From positions 16,428 through 80,427 of the forward strand of contig QKWP01001233.1 in the NCBI GenBank assembly GCA_003550325.1: 64,000 nucleotides of DNA, in the 5' to 3' direction. Source of the DNA: Gigaspora rosea (Eukaryota > Glomeromycota > Glomeromycetes > Diversisporales > Gigasporaceae). The stretch's first letter is position 1; every line of letters starts with the position of its first letter. The position numbers and the translations under genes are program-made. This document shows, piece after piece, positions 44,579-57,207 of the stretch. Under the pieces are notes generated by a model. The model had not been told where the DNA came from. It did no database searches and saw nothing but the letters and a program-made list of their open reading frames with translations.

Positions 44579-47500
44579 TAGGGTTCCAAAGTTTGCTCCA
44601 GGTTTGATTTGAGTTTGATCAAACCTAAATCAAACCAAACTCAAACTATAAATTTTATGAAGTTTGAAATCAAACCCAAATTCAAATAAAAAATAATCAA
44701 TTTCAAACCAAACCCAAATATTATACTAAGTTTGATTTGATTTGATTTCAACCTAGTTTGAGTTTGAATAATATAAATATATTTTTATATTTAAACAAGT
44801 TTCTTAATTAAATATAAGTTATAATTAAATGGTAAAATATAGATTATAATTTTGGGCTTTAAATAATTTTATTTAAATACTAGAATAATATATTTTTGAG
44901 TGCCGAGCACGTTTATTTAGTGCTAAAAGTTATAATTTATTAACAATATTTTGCATTATATAGAAGCTTTATATTTTTATTAATAAAAATATAGAAAATT
45001 CTGCATATGAAAAATTTTACTAATCAATTATAAATTTAAACTTGTTCAGCACTAAAAAACACATTATTTTGGCATACGTTCTTCTAATTTTCATAATTTT
45101 TCAATTAAAGATAAACAAGTTATATTTTGATTAAAATTTACCAATTTTACTCATATTGATCTGAAAAATCAAGAAAATTAAAGAATAATATGCTAAAATA
45201 ATGTATTTTATAGTAGTGAACAAGTTTACTTAGAGCCAAAATTTATAATTCATTAGTAATATTTGTATGATACAGAATTTTCTATATTTTTATTAATAAA
45301 AATATAGAAAATTCTGCATTATGCAAAATTTTACTAATTAATTGTAAATTTGGGCTCCAAATAAACTTATTCAGCACCAAATAATATATTACTTTAGCTA
45401 TATTCTTTTATTTTTCTTAATTTTTTAAATAAAGATAAGCAAAATTACATTTTGATAAAAATTTATCAATTTTACTCATATTGATTTGAAAAATCAGTAA
45501 ATTAAAAAATATATGCTGAAATAATGTATTTTTTGGTGCTGAACAAGTTTATTTAGAGTCAAAAATTTATAATATATTTAAAATTTTGTATAATATATAA
45601 TTTCTTATATTTTTACTAATAAAAACATAGAAATTTTGCATCATGCAAATATTTACTAATGAATTATAAATTTAGGCTCTAAGTAAACTTGTTCAGCACC
45701 AAAACATACATTAGGCTACACAAACTTATACTATTGGTTTTTATATCCTGGCTGGGTCAGTGAGGTGGATTTTGAAATTTTAATTTTTTAATATATTAGC
45801 CAAAAGACATTCTCCATTCATAATCATATGAACAGGGCAAATTTTTAATTTTTATTAGGTATATAGTAAAGATTATTAATTGGCTATTATATATGATGAC
45901 TGGAGTATCGTACCAAATACTACTACCAGTGTATTTACTAAAAATCAAAGTTAGGCACTTCCCCTATTTGGATCAATGCCTATATATTATTACTAATATA
46001 TAGTATTACTAATTATTACATGCTTTCTCATTATTCATGCATCAATATTTTAGAATTTTAATTAAGTCGTAATTACCCGATTCATATATTATGCATTAAT
46101 TAGATCACTGATATTCGATCAACATATATCCAATCACTGATTACATAGGTATTGCGCAGCACTATAACAGTAACATTAACCAAGAGACAACTCTTTATTA
46201 TCCAAATCAAATAATAATTCTGAGCTGTTCTTTGCTCTGATTTACAAAAAATCATATTGATTCAAAATACTAATAGTATTGGTCAGAAGGAACACTTAAA
46301 TTTTTCCAAAAGAATACTTCACTGTGATCTAAGCCAGACCAGTTTGGAACTATGCTATGAAATGCCAAACTAAAATAACTGGCTTCCGAAGTGAAGAATT
46401 CAAAGGAAACAAGTTTGCCTGTATAACAGTATAAAGAATAAAGTTTAAAATTTTTAACATATGAAATTTTTTACCGGATATCCAGGTTGCAAGACAATAA
46501 AATTTTTAAATAAAATTTTTAAATAAAATTTTTTTTGTTAAAAAATTTTTTTTTAAAAAAAATTAAAATCCAGGTCGCCGGGTCACAAAAGGTTACTTGG
46601 TAATATGAAAACCAATAGTATAAGTTTGTATAGCCTTATTTTGGTATATATATTCTTTTAATTTTCTTAATTTTTCAGTCAATATAAGTAAAATTAGTAA
46701 ATTTTCATCAAAATATAATTTTTCTTATCTTTATTTGAAAAATTAAGAAAATTAAAAGAATATATTCTGAAATAATATATTATTTGGTACTAAATAAGTT
46801 TACTTAAAGCCAAAATTTATAATATATTAGTAATATTTGCATAATACAGGATTTTCTATATTTTTATTAATAAAAATATAAAAAATTTTGCATTATGCAA
46901 ATATTTACTAATGAATTATAAATTTTGGCTCTAAGTAAACTTTTTCAGCACTAAAAATATATTATTTCAGCATATTCTTCTTTAATTTTCTTGATTTTTC
47001 AAATCAATATGAGTAAAATTGTAAATTTTCATCCAAATGTAATTTTGTTTATCTTTATTTGAAAAATTAAAAAAATTAAAGGGATATATACCAAATAATA
47101 TGTTTTTTAGTGCTGAACAAGTTAATTAGAGCCTAAATTTTATAATTTATTAGTAAAATTTTTTATAATACAGAATTTTCTATATTTTTATTAATAAAAA
47201 TATAAAAAATCCTCTATAATGCAAAATTTTGTTAATGGATTATAACTTTTATTTTAGACTAAATAAACATGCTTAGCACTCAAAAATACATTATTTTGGT
47301 ATTTAATTATATTTTAAATAAATTTACTTAAAGCCCAAATTAGAATCAATATATTTTACTAATGAATTCTAACTTTGTATTTTAAGTAAACTTGTTTAAA
47401 ATATAAAAATATATTAATACTATTCAAACTCAAACTAGTTTGCAAACTTCAAACTCAAACCCAAACCAAACTCAAATTTAGCTAATAAGTTTGTCTTCAA

Positions 47501-47602
47501 ATCAAGCTCAAATATTTTTTTAAACTAGTTTGAAATCTGAAAATCAAATCAAACCCAAATTTGGCCTAAAGTTTGATTTGATCCAGGTTTGTAGGAACCC
47601 TA
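44579..47602. mobile_element. hAT-like element filled with hairpin modules
   Basis: The ends are TAGGGTTCC and its inverse GGAACCCTA. The flanking 8-mers GTAAATTG (44571-44578) and GCAAATTG (47603-47610) match in seven of eight positions, as for an aged hAT target duplication. Inside each end is a cluster of CAAACTCAAAC/GTTTGAGTTTG words in both orientations, about 180 bp. The middle is a series of hairpin modules: TTTTTATTAATAAAAA stems with arms TAGAAAATTCTGCATTATGC, and TTGTTCAGCACTAAAAATAC / GTGCTGAACAAGTTTACTTA flanks. A Harbinger-like insertion (45714-46635) splits one module. No transposase is present. Confidence 0.82.
45714..46635. mobile_element. Harbinger-like element with TTA target duplication, nested
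   Basis: The ends GGCTACACAAACTTATACTA (then TTGGTTTT) and the inverse, AAAACCAATAGTATAAGTTT (then GTATAGCC), match with one or two differences. TTA is present on both sides (45711-45713, 46636-46638). Removing it rejoins AACATACATTA with TTTTGGTATA, restoring a normal module of the host element. TIR and a 3-bp TTA duplication fit PIF/Harbinger MITEs. Non-coding. Confidence 0.8.
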
Positions 47603-47821
47603 GCAAATTGTAATAGTAGGTTAGGTCCTTCTTAAATAGCATTTTTAGTGACTACCTAAAAGGAGATCACACTTACAAAACTAGGTGTGACAGTTTAGCT
47701 ATACAAATACTTTCTTGCTTTTTAGTTTTGAACAAAAAATAATAAATCTGAAAAGATTATGCCTTCAAAAATAGCCTTTTGTTTCATTTTTTGTAGCATA
47801 TACAATGTAATAGAATCTTTT

Positions 47822-48468
47822 TCTTTAAAAACACATTATTTTGGCAAATTTACTTTTATATTTTTTGAAAATTTAAAAAAAGATGCTTAGTTTTGGATTT
47901 TTTAATTAAAAAATTCAAAATTAAGCATCTTTTCTCAAATTTTCAAAAAATATAAAATTAAATATGCTAGAATAATGTGTTTTTTATGTGCTGAACAGGT
48001 TTTCTTAGAGCACAATATTAGAATCAATTAGTAAAATTTTGAGAATTATAATATTTTATATAATTTTATTAATAAAAATATTAAAAAATTCTATAATTCT
48101 CAAAATTTTACTCTAATGTTGTGTTTTAAGAAAACTTGTTCAGCACATAAAAATACATTATTCTAGTATATTTAATTTTATATTTCTTGAAAATTTAAGA
48201 AAAAATGCTTAATTTTGAATTTTTTGATCAAAAAATCCAAAATTAAGCATTTTCTTTTAAATTTTTAAGAAATATAAAATTACATATATCAGAATAATGT
48301 ATTTTTATATATTAAACAAGTTTTTTAGAGCAAAATATTAAAACAATTAGAAAATTTTGAGAATTAAAATATTTTATATAATTTTATTAATAAAAATACT
48401 AAAAAATTCTCTAATTCTCAAAATCTTACTAATTAATTCTAACTTTGTACTCTAAGAAAATTTGTTCA
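47822..48468. repeat. second hairpin array, related modules
   Basis: Three or four hairpins follow each other: arms such as AAAAAGATGCTTAGTTTTGG / AAAATTAAGCATCTTTTCTC, and AAAATTTTGAGAATTATAAT around a TTTTATTAATAAAAAT tip. The flanking words (ATGTGCTGAACAGGTTTTCT, ACTTGTTCAGCACATAAAAA) are shared with the modules inside 44579-47602. The array stops abruptly at the SINE-like head at 48469. Confidence 0.8.
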
Positions 48469-48600
48469 AGGGGTGTGGTGACATAGTGTAGCTGAATTGT
48501 TGTTACCTCCTAAGTAGTTAAAACAAAAGGTATAAAGTTCAAATTTTTGAAAAAATTATCTGCATTATAAGAATCTGAACTCTGAGTCTGAATTATTGAT
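48469..48600 (+). mobile_element. decayed SINE-like tRNA-derived head
   Basis: AGGGGTGTGGTGACATAGTG, then TAGCTGAATTGTTGTTACCT, then GGTATAAAGTTCAAATTTT, line up with the head of the SINE-like element at 4191 (A-box and B-box regions in the same spacing). The sequence beyond the head is not shared. It abruptly ends the hairpin array at 47822-48468, so it inserted into it. Confidence 0.55.
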
Positions 48601-49428
48601 CTGTAATCTGGATTATACCAACTTATATTGGAAGCTCTGATGCTATGTTATGCACAGAATCGGGACATATAGATCCTGGAGAATATTGGTACTATATTAT
48701 ATACAGAATTATAAGATAAGGAAAACTATACTTGGCAAGACCCGAGATAGCTAACTTTTGATAGTACTTAAACAGAAATCAAATAGAGACTAATCGGAAG
48801 CAGACTGATCAAGAAACAAACTAACTAAAAGTAGACTTATAACTAAAAGGGCCTATAGTAGGGCCCTACCAATTAGACTGCTAGAGTCGCACCAGAGAAA
48901 AAGAATCTGTGTTTCAAAAGCATGTACCAAGAAAAGGAAGACTATTGGGTTCACCAATAGCAGACCGATTCTTCCAGATTGGAAATAGGAATATAACTGA
49001 GAAAAAAAAGGGAGTAAAAGTATAGAAAAGAAACCAGAAAAGGAATAGAAGAAGTATTGGAGTTGGTAAACTTTATAAGGACATGCATTATGCTATAGAT
49101 ACTAGTAGGAAGGTAGTGGTTTAAGATATAGGCCAGGTTGTAGCAGCATTAAAGAAATGGCTTGAGATACAAAATTAGCGGTGGTAGCACTACAGGTACT
49201 ATTAGTAGACAAGCAAGATGCAAAAACTAGGTTGAGTAAATAAGTAGGACATATAGAATACTCTGATGGGTTAAACAAATAGTCTAAGTTTTAGTACTTG
49301 GTAGTTGTAGAAATCCAATATAATAGTCAAGAAATGTTGTAATGATAACTATGCTTAATAAAAACCAAGGCATGACCTTACCTTAAAAATTAAAAAAAAT
49401 TTGTTTATCACTCAAAAATATATAGTTA
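48601..49428. other. possible LTR retroelement fragment
   Basis: At 48629-48645 GCTCTGATGCTATGTTATGC reads on the minus strand as ...AACA followed by TAGCATCAGAGC. That is close to the initiator-tRNA-Met primer-binding site TGGTATCAGAGC just after a copia-type LTR end. The other LTR end and coding parts were not found. The rest (48780-49400) is moderately GC-rich and unrecognised. Confidence 0.28.
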
Positions 49429-49431
49429 ACT

Positions 49432-49627
49432 CTCTCTAATCTGAACTGCTGGAACTGCTTTTTTTACTATATAAAAATTTGAAAAAGTTCAGTTTTCTAA
49501 AGGTTATATATAGCTTATTTGAACTTTATAATAAAATTTACAAATATACTAGGAGATTTTGTTCAGTTTAGGGAGAGTTTAATAGTATTCAGTTTAGAGA
49601 GGTTCGGATTAGAAAGAGGTGACTATA
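49432..49627. mobile_element. pogo/Tc1-like MITE
   Basis: The left end TAGTTAACTCTCTCTAATCT (then GAACTG) and the right end read inverted (TAGTCACCTCTTTCTAATCC, then GAAC) match with few differences, with TA on both sides. A second pair of GTTCAGTTTAGGGAGAG words lies inside the right arm. About 196 bp, non-coding. Confidence 0.7.
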
Positions 49628-49629
49628 TA

Positions 49630-51240
49630 TATTATTTTGATTTATAAAAGTAGATATAATAATTTAGTTATTAGCAAATTACTAAAAATTTATATATAAT
49701 AATTGAATTTTCAGCAAATTTACTTAATTTAGAAGTAAAACTCTTTTTAATGATCACTTGGAACAAATTTCCCAATGGAAGAAAACAAAAAGTTTTTGTT
49801 GAAGTGTTAGTAGTAGTCACAGGACCTACGGTTTTTATAAAGATCAACTTTCTCTATCTAGAGGGACTCCTTTGATATATTTAGCAGCAAACCAAAGCAT
49901 TTTAGTACAAAATAACTGGCAGAAGTTGGTGCCCTTGTATAGAAAATTTTGGTGGAATCATCACTTCTACTCTGTTAACGAAGTATCCTGTGAGGAACAA
50001 CAAAGAAATGAGTTTTTTGACCATACTCTCCCTTAAATTTCTTACAAATGATTCTTTGGCATCATTTTTCTTCTGCTATTTTTTCAAATTTTTGACAAAA
50101 AGTGGCAATTTGGCTTACCTCCTTCAAACAATCAGCAGTGTTTACCTTTCCAAATTCGAGTAGACCCAGTAGAATGCAACCACATGATGTGTTTGTTTAC
50201 GAATACAGTTTTCAGTACTACTCTATATGATGTTGCTCCAGTCGATAGTTAAAAAATATCTGAGGTTGGTCATATAGTCAGAAGAATATATTAGTTAAGG
50301 TATAGCTTTACGGTTGAGATATAATAGTTGCAATTGTTATATAATTTTTATTTAGCCATTTACAGGCTATAATAGTATATTTCTTTTTTTTTTCTACTTG
50401 TTTTTTTTGTTTCAATTTTTTTGTTAGACTAGCCTTCATGTTTATACCAGGTAGTTTATTTCTTTTTTGTTTTTCTCTTCCATTTTTCATTTGTTCTTTT
50501 TCTTTTTTTGTATTTCTTATTTTCTTGGCTTTATTTCTTTTTTTTTTACCCCTTTTCCTTATCTTGTCCTTAGTAAATTCCTTGTTAATTAAAGGAATAT
50601 GAAGAAAATAAGAAGCCATTTTGGTGTGGCACTTCATCAGAAAATTAAAAACATTAATATTCTGTAGTAATCTTCAAATTTATCAAATAAGTGCAGAATC
50701 TTGTTTAAAAAATTGCAAAGATCTTTAAAATTTAGATTTTTGCAGTTCTTCGCAGATTTTTAGCCAAAAATCTGATCAAATTTTTTAAAAAGTATAATCT
50801 TTGCAGATTATAATAGGCAGTGCCTATTATAATTTGCGATAATCTCCAAGAGTATAACTATGATACTTACCTGCTGATAAGAACACAAGGAGAAAAACAA
50901 TAAACAATAAACAAACACATTTTTTTTATTCTTAATTTTTTTATTATCATGATAGTGAAAATAAAAGTAAATTTCTGATTATTTTATAATTAGAAATAAC
51001 TAGAATTTACTTTTATTCCCATATATACACATACGATATGGCACTAATTTTTTTAGTTTAATATTGTTAACATCAATTTTTTTATTTAAAATTTATTTTG
51101 TTTGTTTTTTTTTATTTTTAAATTTATGCTTTTTTTTTTATTTAAATTTTAATTTTTTTTAAATTCTATATTTACATTTTTTTTAATTTAAATTTTCATT
51201 TTTTTTTTAATTTTTTTTAACAAATTTTTTTATTTTATAC
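49630..51240. other. AT-rich stretch, low complexity to the right
   Basis: No supported gene. A minus-strand frame at 50308-50637 is Lys-rich low complexity from poly-T DNA. From about 51090 to 51240 the sequence is mostly T-runs and A/T words. Confidence 0.5.
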
Positions 51241-51589
51241 AAAATTACTACATATCGCCACTAGCGATCATTACCGGTATATAATCAACTGACCCAGTTA
51301 CACAGATTGATGCATAAGTATTGATTTTTTTTGTTTACATTGTTTATATCGGTTGCTTTTTTTTCTAATAGTCGCTATTATTGTCGTTGGCCGCCTTGGT
51401 ATTATCGTTTGTCTTCACATTTATTATCACTTCGCTAGTGTCGTCGGTTACTATAATTTACTTTTACTGTTTTGTTTTTATCATTTGTTTGCTGACTTAT
51501 ATCATTGCTTTGTTTTTTTTCAACGCTCATTTACTGCTTTTCACTTTGCGATATTGCTTTGCCGATATTGTTTGCCATGTGATTTAGGT

Positions 51590-52840
51590 AAGGCTATGTT
51601 AGTTTTGTGTTAGAATTATTATAAATTGTATAGTGATTAACTGTAAGAATTCAGTTACCATACTTACAATTCAACTAGCATGGATTTTTTTAGGTAAGTT
51701 ATGTTAATTTTGTGTTGGATTGATTTGCTGTAAAAAATTCGATTATTAGTTAGAGATATGTTAGCCTTGGATTGGAATTATCGTGAATTGTATAGTTATT
51801 ACTTCACTATAGTACTTACGATCTATAGTAAAATAGTTGAGTTTATGTTAGCTTTGTATTAGATTGATTTATTGTAAAAGTCGATTGCTGTACTTACTAT
51901 TGTGATTCAGAGTTTTGTATAGAAATTATCGTGAGATTAAGTAAGAAATTCGGTTACTGTACTTATGATCCATAGTGATATAAGTAATTTAGAAAAGGTT
52001 ATATTTGTTTTGTGTAGATTGATTTGCTATAAAAAATTTGATTGCTAGTTAGGGTTAGATTTCTTGCATTGAAGCTTTTGTGAGTCGTATAGTAATTATC
52101 TATAAAAATTTTGATTACTGAACTTACTAGGTAACAGATAAGGTTATGTTGGCTTTGTTGGATTGATTTAACATAAGAAATTCAATTGTTGTACTTATTA
52201 ACTATTGTGATTTGATAGAGTTTTGTCAGTTTACATTGGAATTATCATGAATTGTATAGTAAGAAATTTGGCTACCATACTTACAATCTATAGTAATATG
52301 AAAATTGTGTTGGATTGATTTGTGTACTGTATAGGCGCGAAATAATGCTCATCAGCACATTAATTGATTGACCTGCGTGCTATTTCGAGTAAGCGCATGA
52401 GAAATTGGAGCTGATTTTCAGAACAATGCTTGGAATTAACACAAATTGATTGCAGATTATATTGGGTGCACATTAATTTGGGTCGTGCATAAGCATTAAT
52501 TTGAGACTATATGCCATTTTGGAGGGATCCGAATTTGTAATAACGCATCTAAGTGTTATTTCATGCCTATATGGTAAAAATTTGTTTAATTAAGGTTATT
52601 GCATAGAAATTATTATGAGTCATATAGTGATTACCTAAAAAAATTTGATTACTATGACATGAGTAATTTAGGTAAGGTGTATAGTGATTTACTGTTAAGA
52701 TATTTGGTTAATGTACTTGCGATCTATAGTGACATGGATAATTTAGATAAGGTTATGTTAGTTTAGTGTTGGATTGATTGCTGTAAAAAATTCGATTGCT
52801 GCACTTACTATTGTGATTTAGTTAAAATAATGTTTAGTCT
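51590..52840. repeat. degenerate tandem satellite, about 150-bp unit
   Basis: Variants of GGTTATGTTAGCTTTGTGTT (then GGATTGATTTGCTGTAAAA) start near 51590, 51697, 51842, 51997, 52144 and 52750. Each is followed by TTCGGTTACTGTACTTACGA / CTATAGTGA-like words. Copies are about 70-85% similar by eye. A small MITE (52332-52569) interrupts the array. Confidence 0.75.
52332..52569. mobile_element. MITE with TA target duplication inside the satellite
   Basis: The ends TAGGCGCGAAATAATGCTCA and (inverted) TAGGCATGAAATAACACTTA match imperfectly, with TA on both sides. The GC content is higher than the satellite around it. About 238 bp, non-coding. Confidence 0.6.
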
Positions 52841-53226
52841 TGCATTGGAATTATCATTTATTAAGACATTGGGTTATGTAATTCAGTATTGGTCTTATCA
52901 TCTTGTGAAAATTCAATTGTATTTATTAATTAATATAGTATATTTTGCAACAATAATAAATAAATATTTAATTTATCTAATATATTATTAGCCGATTGTA
53001 GTCACGTGATTCCAGCAATGATTGCTGGTGGCGATAAATAGCAAATCTCGATTTTATAACATATTTTCTTTTATTTATTTAATTTTTTATATTTATTTAA
53101 TTTTTTATTTAATTTTTATTTAAATTTTTTTTTATATTATTTATTTTTTTTATTATTATTTTATTTAATTTATAGTATTTTTATTAATATTTGTCTTGGA
53201 TCTAGATCTAAATTAGATCAAGATCA

Positions 53227-53560
53227 CTTTTTTTCACGATCTAAGATAAGTATTATTTTTTGTTTGGTTTTTATTTATTAATTTATCTTTTCAACTTGAT
53301 CTTTTTTTGTTAGAACACTAAAGATCTGTAAGATTTCACTGCCACTTCAGAATATTGGACTAGATGAGATATTCTTTTCTAGCTTTTCTGTCTGTAAGCT
53401 TACTTTTTTTTCACGATCTAAGATAATTATTTTTTTTGTTTGGTTTTTATTTATTAATTTATCTTTTTAACTTGACCTTTTTTTTTGTTATAGTGGAATA
53501 GTAGTAGAATGCTACAGATTTGTAAGATTTTACTGCCCTTCAGAATATTGAACTGGATGT
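53227..53560. repeat. 135-bp direct repeat, two copies
   Basis: Copies at 53227-53366 and 53408-53560 share TTTTTTTCACGATCTAAGAT, GTTTGGTTTTTATTTATTAA and TGTAAGATTTYACTGCC, with a small insertion in the second. Non-coding. Confidence 0.75.
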
Positions 53561-54339
53561 CTATTTGTAAATAGACTTTCATATCCATCCTAGGTAACTT
53601 GGCCAGCAAAAGTACTCTTTCTAAAAAAAGAAACCAAATTTTCATAAGTTCATAGAAGTTTGGCAGGGTGGGTTCTTACATTTTTTTTTGTTTCTTCATT
53701 TCTTCATTTTTTTTAAAATTAGTACTAACATTTATATTTGGGCTTATATACTTGTCGTTAGTTTCGACTATTTGTATTTTTTGGAGTTTTCTTCATCGTT
53801 GGTGTGGTCATTTACTGTTAACGTAATACCAGAAGCTTTTTTGTTAGTGCTATTTCAGTGTTCTTTTGTTTCTAGTGTGTTACTGTTATTGGTTTGGAAC
53901 ATTTTCGTCATTGGCACATTACTTAGCATTCGAGTTTCTCAATTGTATAGCGAAGTATCAGTTTCTATTTTTTTTTGCTTCATCATTGTATTTGTGCACT
54001 AATTCTTTTCAGATTCAGAATAGGTGACCATCGTGATGTGATTATCACGTCTTGCTTTTTTGACGCATTACTAGATATGTGCATCATTGGTGCTGAGTTT
54101 ATGATAATGTGTTTGGCGCTTTTTCATCATTTCGTTCATATGTTGTTGGAATTCAGTAGATAGGAAAGTTAGAGGAGTTAAATTATATTAGATGTTTAGA
54201 TAAAAGGATAATATCTCTATGCGTTTATGTAGTATTTGTATAGTATTTTTAAGGTGTTTTTGTAGTGTTTTTTGTAATATATTTTGTAGTTTTTTTTTTA
54301 ATAATAAAAATATATTATTTTTAAGAAATTACTAATTTA
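53561..54339. other. T-rich stretch without a supported gene
   Basis: Plus-strand frames (53688-54002, 53975-54163) are very hydrophobic Phe/Val/Leu/Ile-rich because the strand is T-rich. No family is recognisable. Confidence 0.5.
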
Positions 54340-54670
54340 CACTACAGGTGATTATTAACTGTAGTTAATTTGCCAATTAAAATTCAGGATCAGGTGTAAT
54401 ATGTAGATAAATTTGTATAACAAAAACAATAAGTTTTTTAAAAAATCGCTAAAATTGCTTTTAAACTAAAATTTTGTCTATAAAACTACTTTTTTTTATG
54501 CAAAAAAAAATTTCTTGCTATATTTTACTATATACAAAGTCCTACCCTAATCTCTAACCTTTACTCTTACCCTAATATTAAAGAGATTTAATTTTTATTT
54601 AATGAAAGTTTTGTTTGTTTTGTTTATTTTTTTATGTATTATAGATTACAAGTAATAATCACCTATAGTG
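54340..54670. mobile_element. TIR element with telomere-like interior
   Basis: CACTACAGGTGATTATTAAC at the left and the inverse (CACTATAGGTGATTATTACT) at the right match over about 18 bp with one difference. The interior at about 54540-54576 contains CCTACCCTAATCTCTAACCT (then TTACTCTTACCCTAA), a degenerate telomere-like tract. About 331 bp, non-coding. Confidence 0.65.
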
Positions 54671-55999
54671 AATATTAGTTATTTTCTATTTTTTATTATT
54701 TTTCTGAATTTATAATTGATTAATATTATGTATTTGTAATAAATTACATATTAATAATACAGTATATGAATATTCAAATATATTATTCTTTTATTATATA
54801 AAAATTTAGCTAGCATTTAATATATAGGCGAGCATATAGTAATTTATTATTATTTGCTTTTTGGTTATTTTTACAACCTGCGCAGATGATTGAATTGTTA
54901 ATTGTTAAAGATCGTGCAGAAAATAAAAAAAATTTTCTTCATGATTGCTGGCAGAGTCGCAGATCTGCATTAATTTTTGATAATTGTTTTTTTAAAAAAT
55001 CTGTGCAAATATGTACTATAAAACTTCCTTGATGTTAGGCTAGTTTATCATAGCCTCTAGTTTTTAAATTTATCTTCAAATTAGTGCGGCAGGTTGTACT
55101 TGAGCACCTTATGAGCAGCCAGGTGATATCAGATTTGCAAATTAGGAGTAAACAAGTATATTGTTGACCTATAAAACATTACAAAAACGGGCCTAACCTT
55201 TTGAACTAGTGATTCAAATTCGATGAAACCACCACTATTCGACTCAGCTCGCCGAGACGGTTCGAATGAGCTATAGTACGTCCCTGTACAGCCTCTGGTT
55301 GCCAAGATAGGAGTTGTCAAGCATTTACTCCTATACTTATTAATAGATCAGCACTCTGATTGGCTAGGGGATTGCTGCGTGCAAAAATCGTAGATCTGAC
55401 ATATCTGAAAGATGTCATATTTATAGCTTATATTCTAGATATCTCATATATTACATTTATATCATTTATTACATATAGTTATACTATATATTTTATTAAT
55501 AGTAGTTGTAGTATATATTACATATGTAAAAGATATTGACCGTTACATTTGTAAAAATCCAAAAAGTATAAAAGCGGCCGATGTGGACCCCAAGTTCAGC
55601 ATCGAGTCTTCATACTCTTTCAATAATAAAAACAACTATTAACTATACAAATCAAACAGTTATTAGTATCCTCATATACTTTTAATTGTAGCCTCTTTCA
55701 TAATTGCAAATTGCTTTAAATCTTCTTTGTTAAGTTTTCTTAAAAATGCTATACTGACTTAGATATACCACAGTAACAAAGTTTGAAGTTACACAAAGTG
55801 TTCACTATCTAAGATCACTCTAGTTACCTAATATCTTTGAAGAAGTGGATATAGGATAACAGTATTAAAGTAGCAATATACTTAGTATCTTAATAAAATA
55901 CTAGCGAAACTGGCTAAATGAAAAAACTTGATTTTAGGAGATAGCAAAACCTCCAAATTTATGCAAATTATTTATAATCTATATTAAAGATATTCGAGA
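54671..55999. other. AT-rich stretch with a promoter/LTR-like patch
   Basis: At 54760-54860 is one copy of the word AATTTAGCTAGCATTTAATA also found in the array at 60110-62110. At 55564-55620 AGTATAAAAGCGGCCGATGT is a TATA-like box in a short GC-richer patch, which looks like LTR or promoter DNA with no gene after it. At 55200-55270 a GC-richer segment with GAACCGTCTCGGCGAGCTGA has no recognised function. Confidence 0.3.
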
Positions 56000-56635
56000 T
56001 CCTGGTTGAATATTAGAATAATAAAAGAAGAAAAAATTTTTATATCTTTTATATACTGTTTTCTCTTCTATAATCATGCAGTCCATATCATATAAATTAT
56101 ATGATTGTATGAAGGTTTTTATTATGATGTGATTATAAAGAGGTATTTTTACAATTTTATTAGTAAAGTAGTTGCAAACTTTAGTGTGATTATAAAAAAT
56201 TTTACTATAATGTGATTATATAGAAGGTGAATATATAGGAGAAAGACAGTATCTATATCCTTCTATAATATTATTAATATTTAACTTGAATATTAGAATA
56301 ATAAAAGAAGAAAAAATCATGTATAGTTTTTATATCTTTTATATACCTATATCCTTCTATAATGCTACTAGTGTATTGGTTATATATTAGAATAATAAAA
56401 GAAGAAAAAAATCATATAGTTTTTAAATTTTTTATATACCTATATCTTTTTATAATGTTACTATCATCTAAGTTGAATATTAGAATAATAAAAGAAGAAA
56501 AAATTATGTATAGTTTTTATACCTTTTATATACCTATATCCTTTTATGATACTATTAATAGTTAGTTGAATATCAGAATAATAAAAGAAGAAAAAAGGCA
56601 TATATAGTTTTTATATCTTTTATATACCTATAATT
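56000..56635. repeat. 93-bp tandem repeat, about six units
   Basis: The word GAATAATAAAAGAAGAAAAA recurs at 56016, 56296, 56390, 56483 and 56576. The last four are spaced 93-94 bp and the first is three units away from the second. Each is followed by TAGTTTTTATATCTTTTATA, then TACCTATATCCTTC. Confidence 0.88.
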
Positions 56636-57009
56636 AGAAAAATAATAGTTATAGGACATGTTTCCATTGATTAATTTTAATAATAGATCAGATTTGTGTA
56701 ATATATAATGTAGAAACTATTGTTATAAAAACTTCGAATAGTAAGTAAAAAATAACATTTTGACTTCTAATAAGCAACAAAATTTATACTTTAACTTTTA
56801 AAAACATATATAGGATTAATAACTAAATGCAGGTAAAAATAAAGCCCAAAAACAAATATTTTTTTATATAAAAGCTAAAAACTTTCTCCAACTATACTTA
56901 TTTTAAAGTAATCTTGGGTTGTAAAGGGTCTTAAACGAAGCGTACTTCAAAATATCTTATTGGTATAAAGTCGCTTAACATGAAACATTTGGGTGTTTAC
57001 TTATAAGTA

Positions 57010-57207
57010 CAGTCGCACCACCCTAAGTGCACATCTCTTAAGTGTATGGTATATGAAAAACCTTTTTAAGTGCATGCTCCTCTTGGTCCCAGACAATATA
57101 ACAATTATAAATTTTAACTCCTTTAAATGCAAACCCTCTCTAAGTGCACATTTTGTTTTTTTTTTCACTATGGTCCCGAGGGGCATGCACTTAGGGGGGT
57201 TCAACTG
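57010..57207. mobile_element. Tc1/pogo-like MITE, copy 1
   Basis: Ends CAGTCGCACCACCCTAAGTG and (inverted) CAGTTGAACCCCCCTAAGTG. TA flanks at 57008-57009 and 57208-57209. It is about 80-85% similar to copy 2 at 57367-57560, sharing GGTATATGAAAA and AATATAACAATTATAAA. Short frames on both strands inside are incidental. Confidence 0.88.

Larger units (their letters stand above)
51255..53038. repeat. candidate 1.8 kb TIR element enclosing a satellite
   Basis: ATATCGCCACTAGCGATCAT on the left and, inverted at the right, TTTATCGCCACCAGCAATCA enclose the satellite at 51590-52840. A similar word (TCACTAGCGATAA) occurs alone near 62150. Ends are not sharply defined and no target duplication was found. 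Confidence 0.35.

Noticed and set aside
50308-50637. 109-residue Lys-rich minus-strand frame
   Set aside because: Low complexity arising from T-runs, with no domain and no homologous copy in the window.
53688-54163. Hydrophobic plus-strand frames resembling membrane proteins
   Set aside because: The strand is T-rich, which alone gives Phe/Leu/Val/Ile-rich translations. No conserved motif, and the frame sits among satellites.
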